This document shows, piece by piece, positions 7,564-15,322 of a stretch of 43,495 nt of DNA (position 1 is the stretch's first letter; every line of letters begins with the position of its first letter). Below the pieces are notes generated by a model, which made no database searches, was not told where the DNA came from, and saw nothing but the letters and a program-made list of their open reading frames with translations. This stretch comes from Proteobacteria bacterium UBA1844 (GTDB lineage: Bacteria > Pseudomonadota > Gammaproteobacteria > Steroidobacterales > Woeseiaceae). The position numbers and the translations under genes were made by a program. The stretch spans positions 1 to 43,495 of the forward strand of contig DDIS01000109.1 in assembly GCA_002338615.1 (NCBI GenBank). The letters run 5' to 3'.

Positions 7564-7855
7564 AGCGAATCTCATCGATGTGGAAGTCGTATTTGCCACC
7601 AGCAAACGCCAGGAAATTGTCAGTCTCAAGGTTGCAGCGGGGACCAGCGCTGCCGAGCTTGTCGAGCTGTCCGGCATAGCCCGGTATTTCCCCGATGAAA
7701 ACATCAACTCGTTAAGCCTGGGTGTTTGGGGGCGGCTGGTAGAAGCCGGGCATACCGTTCGCGATGGCGATCGTGTGGAAATTTACAGGCCGCTCGAGCG
7801 TGATCCGCGTGACGCACGCCGCATGCGTGCGGGCACACTCACAGATCCGGACTAA
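7556..7855 (+). CDS. ratB: RnfH/RatB family ubiquitin-like protein
   Basis: This 99-residue protein has the RnfH (UPF0125) beta-grasp fold. It shows an opening beta-strand pattern V-E-V-V-F-A, a helix G-T-S-A-A-E-L-V-E-L-S-G-I, the core segment L-S-L-G-V-W-G-R-L-V and the hallmark D-G-D-R-V-E-I-Y-R-P-L near residue 80. The biochemical function is not established. The predicted TTG start at 7556 overlaps the end of ratA, suggesting translational coupling. A later in-frame GTG at 7580 is possible but would remove the first strand. Its 3' end overlaps the convergent bamE by 17 bases. Confidence 0.88.
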   Translation: MTEANLIDVEVVFATSKRQEIVSLKVAAGTSAAELVELSGIARYFPDENINSLSLGVWGRLVEAGHTVRDGDRVEIYRPLERDPRDARRMRAGTLTDPD

Positions 7856-8162
7856 GGTCCTGATCCTTTAAAATCTCGCTCACGATATCGTCTTCAAAAA
7901 TGACCGTCACCCAACGTTTGAAACCGGCATCCTTGCGGCCAATTTTGAGATAGTAGACGTAGTCCCAGCGATTCGCGTGGAACGGATCCTTGATCATTGG
8001 CGTACCGAGCAAAAAGCGCACCTGGTTTTGGGTCATGCCAATCTCGACCTGGTCGAGTGCGTCCTCTTTGATGAGATTTCCCTGCGAAATATTAGCGCGG
8101 TATACACATCCGGTCGCGAACAGGGTCGCGACGAGAATGCAAGTCAGGGCAATTTTTTTCAT
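7839..8162 (-). CDS. bamE: outer membrane protein assembly factor BamE (SmpA/OmlA lipoprotein)
   Basis: This 107-residue lipoprotein of the BAM complex supports insertion of beta-barrel proteins into the outer membrane. A lipoprotein signal peptide with lipobox FATGC puts the acylated Cys at residue 19. The mature part shows the SmpA/OmlA pattern I-E-I-G-M-T-x-x-Q-V-R-F-L-L-G-T-P and W-D-Y-V-Y-Y-L, allowing for one substitution. I choose ATG 8160-8162 because it places the signal peptide at the N-terminus. A longer frame to 8345 runs through the fur promoter and is rejected. It is divergent from fur and convergent with ratB. Confidence 0.94.
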   Translation of the reverse strand: MKKIALTCILVATLFATGCVYRANISQGNLIKEDALDQVEIGMTQNQVRFLLGTPMIKDPFHANRWDYVYYLKIGRKDAGFKRWVTVIFEDDIVSEILKDQDLSPDL

Positions 8163-8282
8163 CGACGTTATAAGACTGCTTCGAGTAGGGTTGGTTGCAC
8201 TGGATAGCTTACCCGCTGTTTCGTGTCTCGAGGGTAGTTCGAGAGGGCTATCCGGGTCATAATAGGCGCGCATCATACCGTC

Positions 8283-8311
8283 TTGACTCATTTCAAGATA
8301 CCCAATATACA
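8283..8311 (+). promoter_or_regulatory. sigma-70 promoter of fur
   Basis: TTGACT (8283-8288), a 17-base spacer and TATACA (8306-8311) make a near-consensus promoter. Transcription would begin near 8318, about 19 bases upstream of the fur ATG at 8337. The upstream in-frame TTG at 8283 coincides with the -35 box, which argues against it being the translation start. Confidence 0.7.
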
Positions 8312-8336
8312 AACCGCAACTTGCAAGAGGCACTCG

Positions 8337-8741
8337 ATGGAGCAACGCAGTGAGTTACGCAAGGCCGGGCTGAAGATTACACTGCCGCGACTCAAGATCC
8401 TTGGCATCCTGGAGAACGACAAGCCCAGGCACATGAGCGCGGAAGACATATATAAGGAACTGCTTGATGCCAAAGAGGATATTGGCCTTGCGACGGTTTA
8501 TCGGGTACTGACCCAGTTTGAAGCGGCAGGGTTGGTCACACGGCATAACTTCGAAGGAGGCCATTCCGTATTCGAGCTCGACGATGGCACGCATCACGAC
8601 CATATGGTCTGTGTCGAAAGCGGTGAAGTTATCGAGTTTGTCAGTGAGGAGATCGAGCGCCTGCAAGAGGAAATTGCAGCGCGACATGGTTACGATTTGC
8701 TCGATCACAACCTGGTGTTGTACGTCAAGAAGCGCAAATAA
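8337..8741 (+). CDS. fur: ferric uptake regulator Fur
   Basis: This 134-residue iron-responsive repressor has an N-terminal winged helix with K-A-G-L-K-I-T-L-P-R-L-K-I-L and A-E-D-I-Y and the recognition region G-L-A-T-V-Y-R-V-L-T-Q-F (50-61). The metal-binding, dimerisation domain has HHDHM (86-90). The only cysteine is Cys92. The CxxC of E. coli Fur reads C-V-E-S here, and the C-terminal CxxxxC is absent (the protein ends VLYVKKRK). This is the Pseudomonas-like form that lacks a Cys4 structural zinc site. The ATG at 8337 follows a GAGG ribosome-binding site. It is divergent from bamE. Regulation of iron uptake genes elsewhere is expected. Confidence 0.96.
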   Translation: MEQRSELRKAGLKITLPRLKILGILENDKPRHMSAEDIYKELLDAKEDIGLATVYRVLTQFEAAGLVTRHNFEGGHSVFELDDGTHHDHMVCVESGEVIEFVSEEIERLQEEIAARHGYDLLDHNLVLYVKKRK

Positions 8742-8761
8742 CCGCTGTCCTGGATCCTTGA

Positions 8762-10444
8762 TCAGGCGCTCTTGCGCGGCGCTCCGGCCAGCATCTCTGC
8801 GGCGTGGTCGCGGGTCTTTGCAGTAATTTTCAAACCACCGATCATTCTTGCGAGTTCTTCAATGCGTTCTTCGTTGCCGAGGTTTCGCACACTCGTTCTG
8901 GTGGTATTGCCGTCCGTAACTTTCTCGATACGGAAATGACTGGCGGCAAGACTCGCAACCTGTGCAAGATGCGTCACACAAAGTACTTGTCGGGTTTTGC
9001 CGAGCTCCGCGAGACGCAATCCGACCATTTCTGCGACTGAGCCGCCGACACCGCTGTCCACTTCGTCAAACACCATTGTCGGAATCGAACTGCCGTCGCT
9101 GACAATGACCTGGATGGCGAGGCTCATGCGCGACAACTCACCGCCCGACGCTACCCTGGCAAGCGGCATCAGGTCCTGGCCCGGGTTCGCTGCAATCTGA
9201 AACTCGATATCGTCGATGCCGTGCGCGCGCGCGGCGTCGTCCGGTCGCCGGTTGAGCGCGATCGAAAAACGGCCACCGGGCATGCCCAGGCCATGCATCG
9301 CATCGCAAACGGCGCTGGCCAGGTCCTGTGCCGTCGCTTGCCGGGCATGGGACAGTGCCTCTGCATTCTTGCGATAGGCGGCCTGTGCATCCTGCAACTT
9401 GAGCTCGAGTTCCCTGCCGCGCACTGCGGCATTTTGCAAGCGGTCGTACTCGTCCTCGATCCCGGACTTGATTTCAGGCAAAGCGTTCGGTTCGATGCGA
9501 TGTTTGCGTGCAACCGCCTGCAGTGCGTCGAGCCGCTCTTCAACCTGGTCGCGCCGGGCCGGATCCATGTCGATTTCTTCGCTATAACGTCGTAACTGAT
9601 CGACCACTTCGTTAATCTGGATACTGGCGCTGTCCAGCAGTTCAAGTGCGGGCGCAAGATCGCGATCAACGGCGACCAGCGCCGCGACGGCGCGCTGCGA
9701 TTCGGCGATCAGTTGCAGCGCGTTGCCGGTGTCACCGTCCGAGAGGCATTCCATGGCAGTTGCGATACCCTCGGCCAGTCGGCCGCTATTTTGCAAGCGC
9801 TGACGTTCCGCCAGCAGCGCCTCGAATTCACCGGCCGTCGTGTCGAGTGCTTTGAGCTCCCGCAACTGGAACGCCAGCAAATCGAGCCTCGATTCCCGGT
9901 CTGCATCGGCCTCGACTATCTGTTGCAACTGCAAGGTGATCGCCTGCAGGGCAGCGAACGATTGCCCGGTTGCATCGCGCAACTCCGCAAGTCCGCCATA
10001 ATGATCGAGCAGGTCCCGTTGGACGGCAGCCTTGCCCAGCGACTGGTGAAAATGCTGGCCATGAATGTCGACCAGGAATTCGCCCAGCGTCTTGAGCTGC
10101 TGCACGGGCACCGCATTGCCATTGATAAATGCTCGCGAACGGCCGTCGGCATTGATGACGCGACGCAGCAGGCACGCATCATCGTCGTCGAGAGACTGCT
10201 CGAGAAGCCAGTTTCGAACCCGCGGCAGGTGAGCCACATCAAACCCGGCACTGAACTCGGCTCGCTTTGCGCCTTTGCGCACCGCCTGTGCGCTGCCGCG
10301 CTCACCGAGCACCAGCCCCAGCGAGTCCACCAGGATGGATTTACCTGCACCGGTTTCGCCGGTCAGGACTGTCATGCCCGCGTCAAACTCAACACTGATT
10401 CGATCGACGATCGCGTAGTCCCGCACCTCCAGGCTGGTCAACAT
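8762..10444 (-). CDS. recN: DNA repair protein RecN
   Basis: This 560-residue SMC-like ATPase takes part in recombinational repair of double-strand breaks. The Walker A motif GETGAGKS is at residues 29-36, long coiled-coil segments lie at about 150-360, and the C-terminal half holds the ABC signature ASGGELSRMSLA and Walker B VFDEVDSGVGG. It begins with the family's MLTSLEVRDYAIVD. It overlaps the end of the upstream nadK by 7 bases, so the two are probably cotranscribed and coupled. It converges with fur across a 20-base gap without an evident terminator. No SOS box could be confirmed by eye. Confidence 0.96.
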   Translation of the reverse strand: MLTSLEVRDYAIVDRISVEFDAGMTVLTGETGAGKSILVDSLGLVLGERGSAQAVRKGAKRAEFSAGFDVAHLPRVRNWLLEQSLDDDDACLLRRVINADGRSRAFINGNAVPVQQLKTLGEFLVDIHGQHFHQSLGKAAVQRDLLDHYGGLAELRDATGQSFAALQAITLQLQQIVEADADRESRLDLLAFQLRELKALDTTAGEFEALLAERQRLQNSGRLAEGIATAMECLSDGDTGNALQLIAESQRAVAALVAVDRDLAPALELLDSASIQINEVVDQLRRYSEEIDMDPARRDQVEERLDALQAVARKHRIEPNALPEIKSGIEDEYDRLQNAAVRGRELELKLQDAQAAYRKNAEALSHARQATAQDLASAVCDAMHGLGMPGGRFSIALNRRPDDAARAHGIDDIEFQIAANPGQDLMPLARVASGGELSRMSLAIQVIVSDGSSIPTMVFDEVDSGVGGSVAEMVGLRLAELGKTRQVLCVTHLAQVASLAASHFRIEKVTDGNTTRTSVRNLGNEERIEELARMIGGLKITAKTRDHAAEMLAGAPRKSA

Positions 10445-11340
10445 GATTGCGAATCCTGTTCATAACGCAAGCGGCTGTCGCGGCCCCAATACAGTTTCGA
10501 GCGCAGAATGCCGTAAAAATCGTAGCCAGGAGGATGAATCAATGTAATACGCTCTGGCGCCGTGGAAATGCGGAGCAGGTCGTCCGGCTGAATTTCCGAG
10601 ACCGTGCGTCCGTCAACCGTAATTTCCGACTTCGTGTCCTCGCGGCGGAGCAGCCTGATATCAATTGGCTGGGCGGCCGATACAACAATCGGCCGATCTG
10701 TCAGCGTATGCGGACAAACCGGGACGACCACAATGGCATCCAGACCCGGTTCGATGATTGGCCCGCCGCAACTCAGCGCATAGGCGGTAGATCCGGTGGG
10801 GGTCGCGATGATAAGCCCGTCCCCGGCATGTGTATTGACGTAGTGGTCGCCAATGCGCGTTTCAAAGTCGACCATGCGCCCGGTTTCGATGCGCTGCAGG
10901 ACGACATCGTTCAACGCAACCGCGACCTCGGTCGACCCGTCGGCATGGCGCAAGCTCGCCGTCAGTTGCAAGCGCGAGTCGCGGGTGTAGTTGCCGGTCA
11001 ACACCTGGTCAACGCTCTGCAGCATTTCGTCCGGCGTCACATCCGCAAGAAACCCGAGGCGTCCGCGGTTGATACCGAGCAACGGCACTTTATGGTCACT
11101 GGCGAGACGCGCGGCGTAGAGAATGGTGCCGTCGCCGCCGATCGCAATGATCAGATCGACCGTCGCCGCGATCTGGTTTTCGGGCAGCCGCGCTACCTTG
11201 AATTCGCCAGGCAGGCTCTCGGAGGCGACGACGTCCACCGCTCGTTGTGCCAGGTGAGTGAGCAACGAGTGCATGGTTTCGGCAACGCGCGCATCACTGT
11301 GTCGGCCCATCACCGCTATTCTTTGAAACTGCTTGCCCAT
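10438..11340 (-). CDS. nadK: NAD kinase
   Basis: This ATP-dependent NAD+ 2'-kinase supplies NADP+. The catalytic signature GGDGT lies at about residues 68-72, followed by L-G-I-N-x-G-x-L-G-F-L-A-D and T-P-T-G-S-T-A-Y-A-L-S-x-G-G-P-I, all diagnostic. The ATG at 11338-11340 gives 300 residues, the usual length. A TTG seven codons upstream is less likely. It is divergent from hrcA, and its last bases overlap the recN start, giving a nadK-recN pair as in many gammaproteobacteria. Confidence 0.95.
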   Translation of the reverse strand: MGKQFQRIAVMGRHSDARVAETMHSLLTHLAQRAVDVVASESLPGEFKVARLPENQIAATVDLIIAIGGDGTILYAARLASDHKVPLLGINRGRLGFLADVTPDEMLQSVDQVLTGNYTRDSRLQLTASLRHADGSTEVAVALNDVVLQRIETGRMVDFETRIGDHYVNTHAGDGLIIATPTGSTAYALSCGGPIIEPGLDAIVVVPVCPHTLTDRPIVVSAAQPIDIRLLRREDTKSEITVDGRTVSEIQPDDLLRISTAPERITLIHPPGYDFYGILRSKLYWGRDSRLRYEQDSQSC

Positions 11341-11392
11341 GCTTGTATGACCCAGGCTCAAATGGTGGACGATTTGGCATTGTCACAGACCC

Positions 11393-11421
11393 TTGACCGA
11401 CCGCCAAGCGGTTGCTAGCTT
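11393..11421 (+). promoter_or_regulatory. possible hrcA promoter
   Basis: TTGACC (11393-11398) and TAGCTT (11416-11421) are 17 bases apart, about 60 bases before hrcA. The -10 is weak. A loose inverted repeat TTGCTA (11412-11417) / TAGCAA (11443-11448) overlaps the -10 and is not a CIRCE element. Confidence 0.3.
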
Positions 11422-11479
11422 GTGAGGCCAGATAGCCTAACATAGCAAGGGAAAGCGCGGCCTCTAGTGTTTCGGGCCA

Positions 11480-12532
11480 ATGCCTGCAGATGCGATGACA
11501 ACACAACCGAATGATCGCGCACAGCACCTGCTGCGTGTGCTAATTCAGCGATTTATTCGTGACGGGCAACCGGTTGGGTCACGCACTTTGTCACGCGATT
11601 CGGGCCTCGACCTCAGCCCCGCCACTATTCGCAATGTTATGTCCGATCTCGAGGACATGGGCCTGGTGTCCGCGCCGCACACAAGTGCCGGTCGCGTGCC
11701 GACGCCAAAAGGCTATCGGCTTTTCGTCGATACCCTGATCCGTTTTCGTGAGCCGAAGGGTGGCGACATGGCAAAGCTCAAGCTGCAATTGAGCTCGTCT
11801 GCCGATGACCCCGATGGCCTGATCAGTGCCGTATCACGCATGCTCTCGGATGTTACAAGTCTCGCTGGTGTCGTATCGGTGCCAAGAGGCCAGCAGGCCG
11901 TCCTGCGCCAGATTGAATTCCTGTCCTTGTCGGATAACCGCATTCTCGCCATCCTCGTCATCAATGATCGCGAGGTACAAAACCGAATCCTGTATACGGA
12001 CCGCGAGTACAGCGCGTCGGAGCTGACGCAGGCCGCCAACTTCATCAACGAAAACTATGCCGGGGACGCAATGCCGCGGGTGCGCGACAGGCTGGTTGCT
12101 GATCTTGAGCAATTGCGTTCATCAATGAACAAGGCCATGGTCGATATTATTGCGGTGGCCCAGTCGGCCATGGACCCGCAAACCAGTTCGGACTATGTAC
12201 TCGCCGGCGAAACCAACCTCATGGGTTTTGCAGAGTTATCGGACATTGAAACGCTGCGGCGCCTGTTCGAGGCATTCTCGAAGAAACAGCTGATACTGGA
12301 TTTGCTGGATCGCAGTATTCACGCGACCGGCGTACAGATTTTCATCGGCGAGGAGTCGGGCTACAAGATTCTCGATGACTGCAGCGTCGTCACGGCTCCG
12401 TATGAACTGGACGATGGGACGATCGGCGTACTGGGCGTGATCGGGCCGACCCGCATGGCCTATGATCGGGTCGTGCCTATCGTGGACCTCACAGCCCGGC
12501 TATTGCGCTCGGCAATCAGTCAGCGGAGTTGA
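11480..12532 (+). CDS. hrcA: heat-inducible transcription repressor HrcA
   Basis: HrcA represses chaperone genes by binding CIRCE operators and depends on GroEL for activity. The 350-residue ORF shows the N-terminal winged helix (L-L-R-V-L-I-Q-R-F-I, then G-Q-P-V-G-S-R-T-L, and S-P-A-T-I-R-N-V-M-S-D-L-E with the family G-R-V-P-T-x-x-G-Y-R motif) and a C-terminal GAF-like dimer domain. Another ATG at 11495 gives 345 residues. Neither start has a strong ribosome-binding site, so the choice is open. It opens the hrcA-grpE-dnaK-dnaJ cluster, yet no CIRCE sequence is visible nearby. Its target may be groESL elsewhere. Confidence 0.94.
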   Translation: MPADAMTTQPNDRAQHLLRVLIQRFIRDGQPVGSRTLSRDSGLDLSPATIRNVMSDLEDMGLVSAPHTSAGRVPTPKGYRLFVDTLIRFREPKGGDMAKLKLQLSSSADDPDGLISAVSRMLSDVTSLAGVVSVPRGQQAVLRQIEFLSLSDNRILAILVINDREVQNRILYTDREYSASELTQAANFINENYAGDAMPRVRDRLVADLEQLRSSMNKAMVDIIAVAQSAMDPQTSSDYVLAGETNLMGFAELSDIETLRRLFEAFSKKQLILDLLDRSIHATGVQIFIGEESGYKILDDCSVVTAPYELDDGTIGVLGVIGPTRMAYDRVVPIVDLTARLLRSAISQRS

Positions 12533-12544
12533 TAGCGCCTGGCG

Positions 12545-12573
12545 CTTGATATTCAGGGCGGCGCCCCCACACT
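12545..12573 (+). promoter_or_regulatory. sigma-32 (RpoH) heat-shock promoter of grpE
   Basis: CTTGAT (12545-12550) and CCCCACACT (12565-12573) are separated by 14 bases. This fits the RpoH consensus CTTGAA-N13-15-CCCCATNT closely. It lies between the hrcA stop and the grpE ribosome-binding site. Confidence 0.7.
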
Positions 12574-12636
12574 CCGTCACATCGAATGCGGGCCCGAACC
12601 GGCCTTGCGCACAATGCTACCTGGAGAGACAAAGCA

Positions 12637-13188
12637 ATGAATGGGCAAGCTCAGCGACCCGATGAAGACAACGATGCGATCGAAAACGCGGCCGAGGCCA
12701 GTGATGACGACGAGGTGAGCGCTGCCAGCGATCCGGCCGTACTTCTCGCGGCCGCGAACGCACAGGCACAGGAAAACTGGGATCGCTACCTGCGTGCGGC
12801 CGCCGAAACCGAGAATATGCGCAAGCGCGCAGCGCGCGATGTTGAAAACGCACGCCGCTATGCGCTGGAAAATTTTGGTCGGGACCTGCTGGCCGTCAAG
12901 GACAGCCTGGAAATGGGTATCCAGGCGGCGGAAAACGCGGATGTTGCCAGTTTGCTTGAAGGCAAGGCGGCGACACTGAAATTGCTGGCCACGACGATGG
13001 AACGCTTCGGTATCACCGAGGTGGATCCGGTCGGCGAGCCCTTCGACCCGGAACTGCATGAGGCGATGAGCATGATGCCCTCAGACACGGTCGAACCGGG
13101 ATCCGTCGTTACCGTCATGCAGAAGGGTTACGTGCTCAATGGCCGCCTGCTCAGGCCCGCCATGGTGGTGGTGGCCGCGGACACCTGA
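12637..13188 (+). CDS. grpE: GrpE, nucleotide exchange factor of DnaK
   Basis: GrpE releases ADP from DnaK and acts as a thermosensor of the chaperone cycle. The 183-residue protein starts with an acidic disordered tail. A long coiled coil follows (about residues 35-85, with N-W-D-R-Y-L-R-A-A-A-E-x-E-N-M-R-K-R), then the beta-domain with F-G-I-T-E-V-D-P-V-G-E-P-F-D-P-x-L-H-E-A-M and G-Y-x-L-N-G-R-L-L-R-P-A-M-V-V-V. I choose ATG 12637 because GGAGAG lies 8 bases upstream. An earlier in-frame ATG at 12586 lacks such a site. The gene is preceded by a sigma-32-like promoter. Confidence 0.95.
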   Translation: MNGQAQRPDEDNDAIENAAEASDDDEVSAASDPAVLLAAANAQAQENWDRYLRAAAETENMRKRAARDVENARRYALENFGRDLLAVKDSLEMGIQAAENADVASLLEGKAATLKLLATTMERFGITEVDPVGEPFDPELHEAMSMMPSDTVEPGSVVTVMQKGYVLNGRLLRPAMVVVAADT

Positions 13189-13228
13189 GGTCCGCGCTTC
13201 TGATGCAAGGGATTTTTCGTCAGGCGTG

Positions 13229-13257
13229 CTTGAAACCGGATCCCCAGACCCCACTTA
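13229..13257 (+). promoter_or_regulatory. sigma-32 (RpoH) heat-shock promoter of dnaK
   Basis: A perfect -35 CTTGAA (13229-13234), 14 bases and CCCCACTTA (13249-13257) make a near-consensus RpoH promoter, about 45 bases upstream of the dnaK ATG. dnaK can therefore be transcribed independently of grpE. Confidence 0.82.
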
Positions 13258-13303
13258 ATGGATCAGTTTTGCAGTATTCACACAAAGATTTCGGAGTAAA
13301 CAC

Positions 13304-15232
13304 ATGGGTAAAGTAATCGGTATTGACCTCGGTACCACGAACTCCTGCGTAGCCGTCATGGAGGGCGGTAAGCCCAGGGTCATCGAGAATTCCGAGGGCG
13401 ATCGCACCACGCCATCGATCGTTGCGTTCAGCAAAGACGATCAGATCCTGGTTGGGCAATCGGCAAAGCGTCAGGCGGTAACCAATCCGACCAACACGCT
13501 GTTCGCCGTCAAACGGCTCATCGGTCGACGTTTTAAAGACGACGTGGTGCAGCGCGATATTGGCATGGTCCCGTACACCATCGTAGAGGCCGACAATGGC
13601 GATGCGTGGGTGGAAGTAAACGGCAACACCATGGCTCCGCCGGAAATCTCCGCGCGCGTACTAATGAAGATGAAGAAAACCGCTGAAGACTACCTGGGCG
13701 AGCCGGTTACCGAGGCTGTGGTCACGGTACCTGCGTATTTCAACGATTCACAGCGCCAGGCAACCAAGGACGCCGGCAAGATTGCCGGTCTCGACGTCAA
13801 GCGGATAATCAACGAACCGACCGCGGCGGCACTTGCCTACGGTATGGACAAGAAGCGTGGCGACAAGAAAATTGCCGTATTCGACCTCGGCGGCGGCACC
13901 TTTGACGTCTCGATCATCGAGATCGCTGAAGTCGATGGCGAGCACCAGTTCGAAGTGCTTGCTACCAACGGCGACACGTTCCTGGGCGGTGAGGATTTTG
14001 ACCTCAAGATCATCCAGTACCTGTCCTCCGAGTTCGAGCGCGAAAGCGGTGTGGATATCAGCAAGGATCCACTCGCCATGCAGCGCCTCAAGGAAGCGGG
14101 CGAGAAAGCCAAGATCGAGTTGAGTTCGCAGCAACAGACGGACGTCAATCTGCCGTATATCACGGCGGATGCGAGCGGGCCCAAGCATCTGAATCTCAAG
14201 CTGACGCGGGCCAAGCTCGAGTCGCTGGTGGACGGTTTGATCGAGAGAACCATTGCGCCTTGCAAGGTTGCCCTGACGGACGCCGGACTCAAGGTCAATG
14301 AAATTGACGACGTCATCCTGGTCGGTGGCCAGACCCGCATGCCGAAAGTTTTTGAGGCAGTGCAGAATTTCTTTGGCCAGGAACCACGCCGTGACGTGAA
14401 CCCGGATGAAGCAGTGGCACTCGGCGCTGCGATTCAGGGCGGTGTGCTGGCCGGCGACGTCAAGGACGTTTTATTGCTTGACGTAACGCCACTGTCGCTC
14501 GGTATCGAAACGCTTGGCGGTGTCATGACCAAGCTGATCGACAAGAACACCACGATCCCGGCGAACGCGGAACAGGTGTTTTCAACAGCGGACGACAATC
14601 AGACCGCAGTTACTATTCACGTTCTGCAAGGTGAGCGGGAACGCGCGCTGGACAACAAATCGCTGGGTCGTTTCGATCTTGCCGATATTCCACCGGCACG
14701 GCGCGGACTGCCACAAATTGAAGTCAAGTTTGATATTGATGCGAACGGTATCCTGAACGTGTCTGCGAAAGACAAGGCGACGGGCAAGAGCCAGACCATT
14801 GTCATCAAGGCGTCCAGTGGTTTGTCGGATGAGGAGATCGAGAAAATGGTTGCCGACGCCGAAGCCCATGCCGAAGAGGATCGCAAGTTTCGCGAACTCG
14901 TCGATGTGCGCAACCAGGCGGACGGGCTGATCCATGCTGCCGAGAAAACACTGGCAGATCTGGGTGAAAAAGCCTCGGCAGAAGAGCGGATGGCCGTCGA
15001 GAATGCGGTATCCGATCTTAAGAAGGTACTCGAGAAGGATGACAAGGACGCAATAGTGACCAAGACATCGGCACTTGCCGAAGCATCCGGCGGACTCGCG
15101 CAAAAGTTGCACGCCGAGCAGCAGGGTGACGCAGGTGGCGGTGCCGAAGAGTCATCGTCCAAGAAAGCGGACGATGTGGTTGATGCCGAATTCGAAGAAG
15201 TCGACAACGACGACCAATCGAAGCAGGCCTGA
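13304..15232 (+). CDS. dnaK: chaperone protein DnaK (Hsp70)
   Basis: This 642-residue ATP-dependent chaperone has an N-terminal ATPase domain starting [18 protein letters not shown] and the phosphate loops [12 protein letters not shown] and VGGQTRMP. The linker [13 protein letters not shown] leads to a substrate-binding beta-sandwich and a helical lid. The C-terminus ends with the conserved acidic [10 protein letters not shown] motif. The length matches the proteobacterial family (about 638-645). A GGAG site precedes the ATG. It works with GrpE (upstream) and DnaJ (downstream), and heat induction through the promoter at 13229 is expected. Confidence 0.98.
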   Translation: MGKVIGIDLGTTNSCVAVMEGGKPRVIENSEGDRTTPSIVAFSKDDQILVGQSAKRQAVTNPTNTLFAVKRLIGRRFKDDVVQRDIGMVPYTIVEADNGDAWVEVNGNTMAPPEISARVLMKMKKTAEDYLGEPVTEAVVTVPAYFNDSQRQATKDAGKIAGLDVKRIINEPTAAALAYGMDKKRGDKKIAVFDLGGGTFDVSIIEIAEVDGEHQFEVLATNGDTFLGGEDFDLKIIQYLSSEFERESGVDISKDPLAMQRLKEAGEKAKIELSSQQQTDVNLPYITADASGPKHLNLKLTRAKLESLVDGLIERTIAPCKVALTDAGLKVNEIDDVILVGGQTRMPKVFEAVQNFFGQEPRRDVNPDEAVALGAAIQGGVLAGDVKDVLLLDVTPLSLGIETLGGVMTKLIDKNTTIPANAEQVFSTADDNQTAVTIHVLQGERERALDNKSLGRFDLADIPPARRGLPQIEVKFDIDANGILNVSAKDKATGKSQTIVIKASSGLSDEEIEKMVADAEAHAEEDRKFRELVDVRNQADGLIHAAEKTLADLGEKASAEERMAVENAVSDLKKVLEKDDKDAIVTKTSALAEASGGLAQKLHAEQQGDAGGGAEESSSKKADDVVDAEFEEVDNDDQSKQA

Positions 15233-15278
15233 GCCTGAGCAACATCATCGTCAATACCAAGTAAATAGCATGAGGGAA

Positions 15279-15306
15279 GGGCGCCGTTCGCGGCGCCCGG
15301 TCTTTT
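15279..15306 (+). terminator. hairpin between dnaK and dnaJ (terminator or attenuator)
   Basis: A perfect 8-bp GC-rich stem (GGGCGCCG/CGGCGCCC) closed by a stable TTCG tetraloop (15279-15298) is followed by TCTTTT. It probably ends part of the dnaK transcripts and lowers dnaJ expression, or protects the dnaK mRNA 3' end. Confidence 0.7.
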
Positions 15307-15322
15307 AGGGACCTGGGGCAAC

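Noticed and set aside
7117..7855. ratA-ratB as a type II toxin-antitoxin module
   Set aside because: Both are housekeeping families conserved at this locus. RatB is not shown to neutralise RatA, so I keep the names but not the toxin-antitoxin claim.
8283..8336. Longer Fur starting at TTG 8283
   Set aside because: The TTG is the -35 box of a near-consensus promoter, the extra 18 residues do not match the family, and ATG 8337 has a ribosome-binding site.
8163..8345. Longer BamE starting at 8345
   Set aside because: It would bury the lipoprotein signal peptide and overlap the fur promoter and start.
11412..11448. CIRCE-like operator upstream of hrcA
   Set aside because: The repeat TTGCTA/TAGCAA is not the CIRCE sequence and the spacing is not CIRCE-like.
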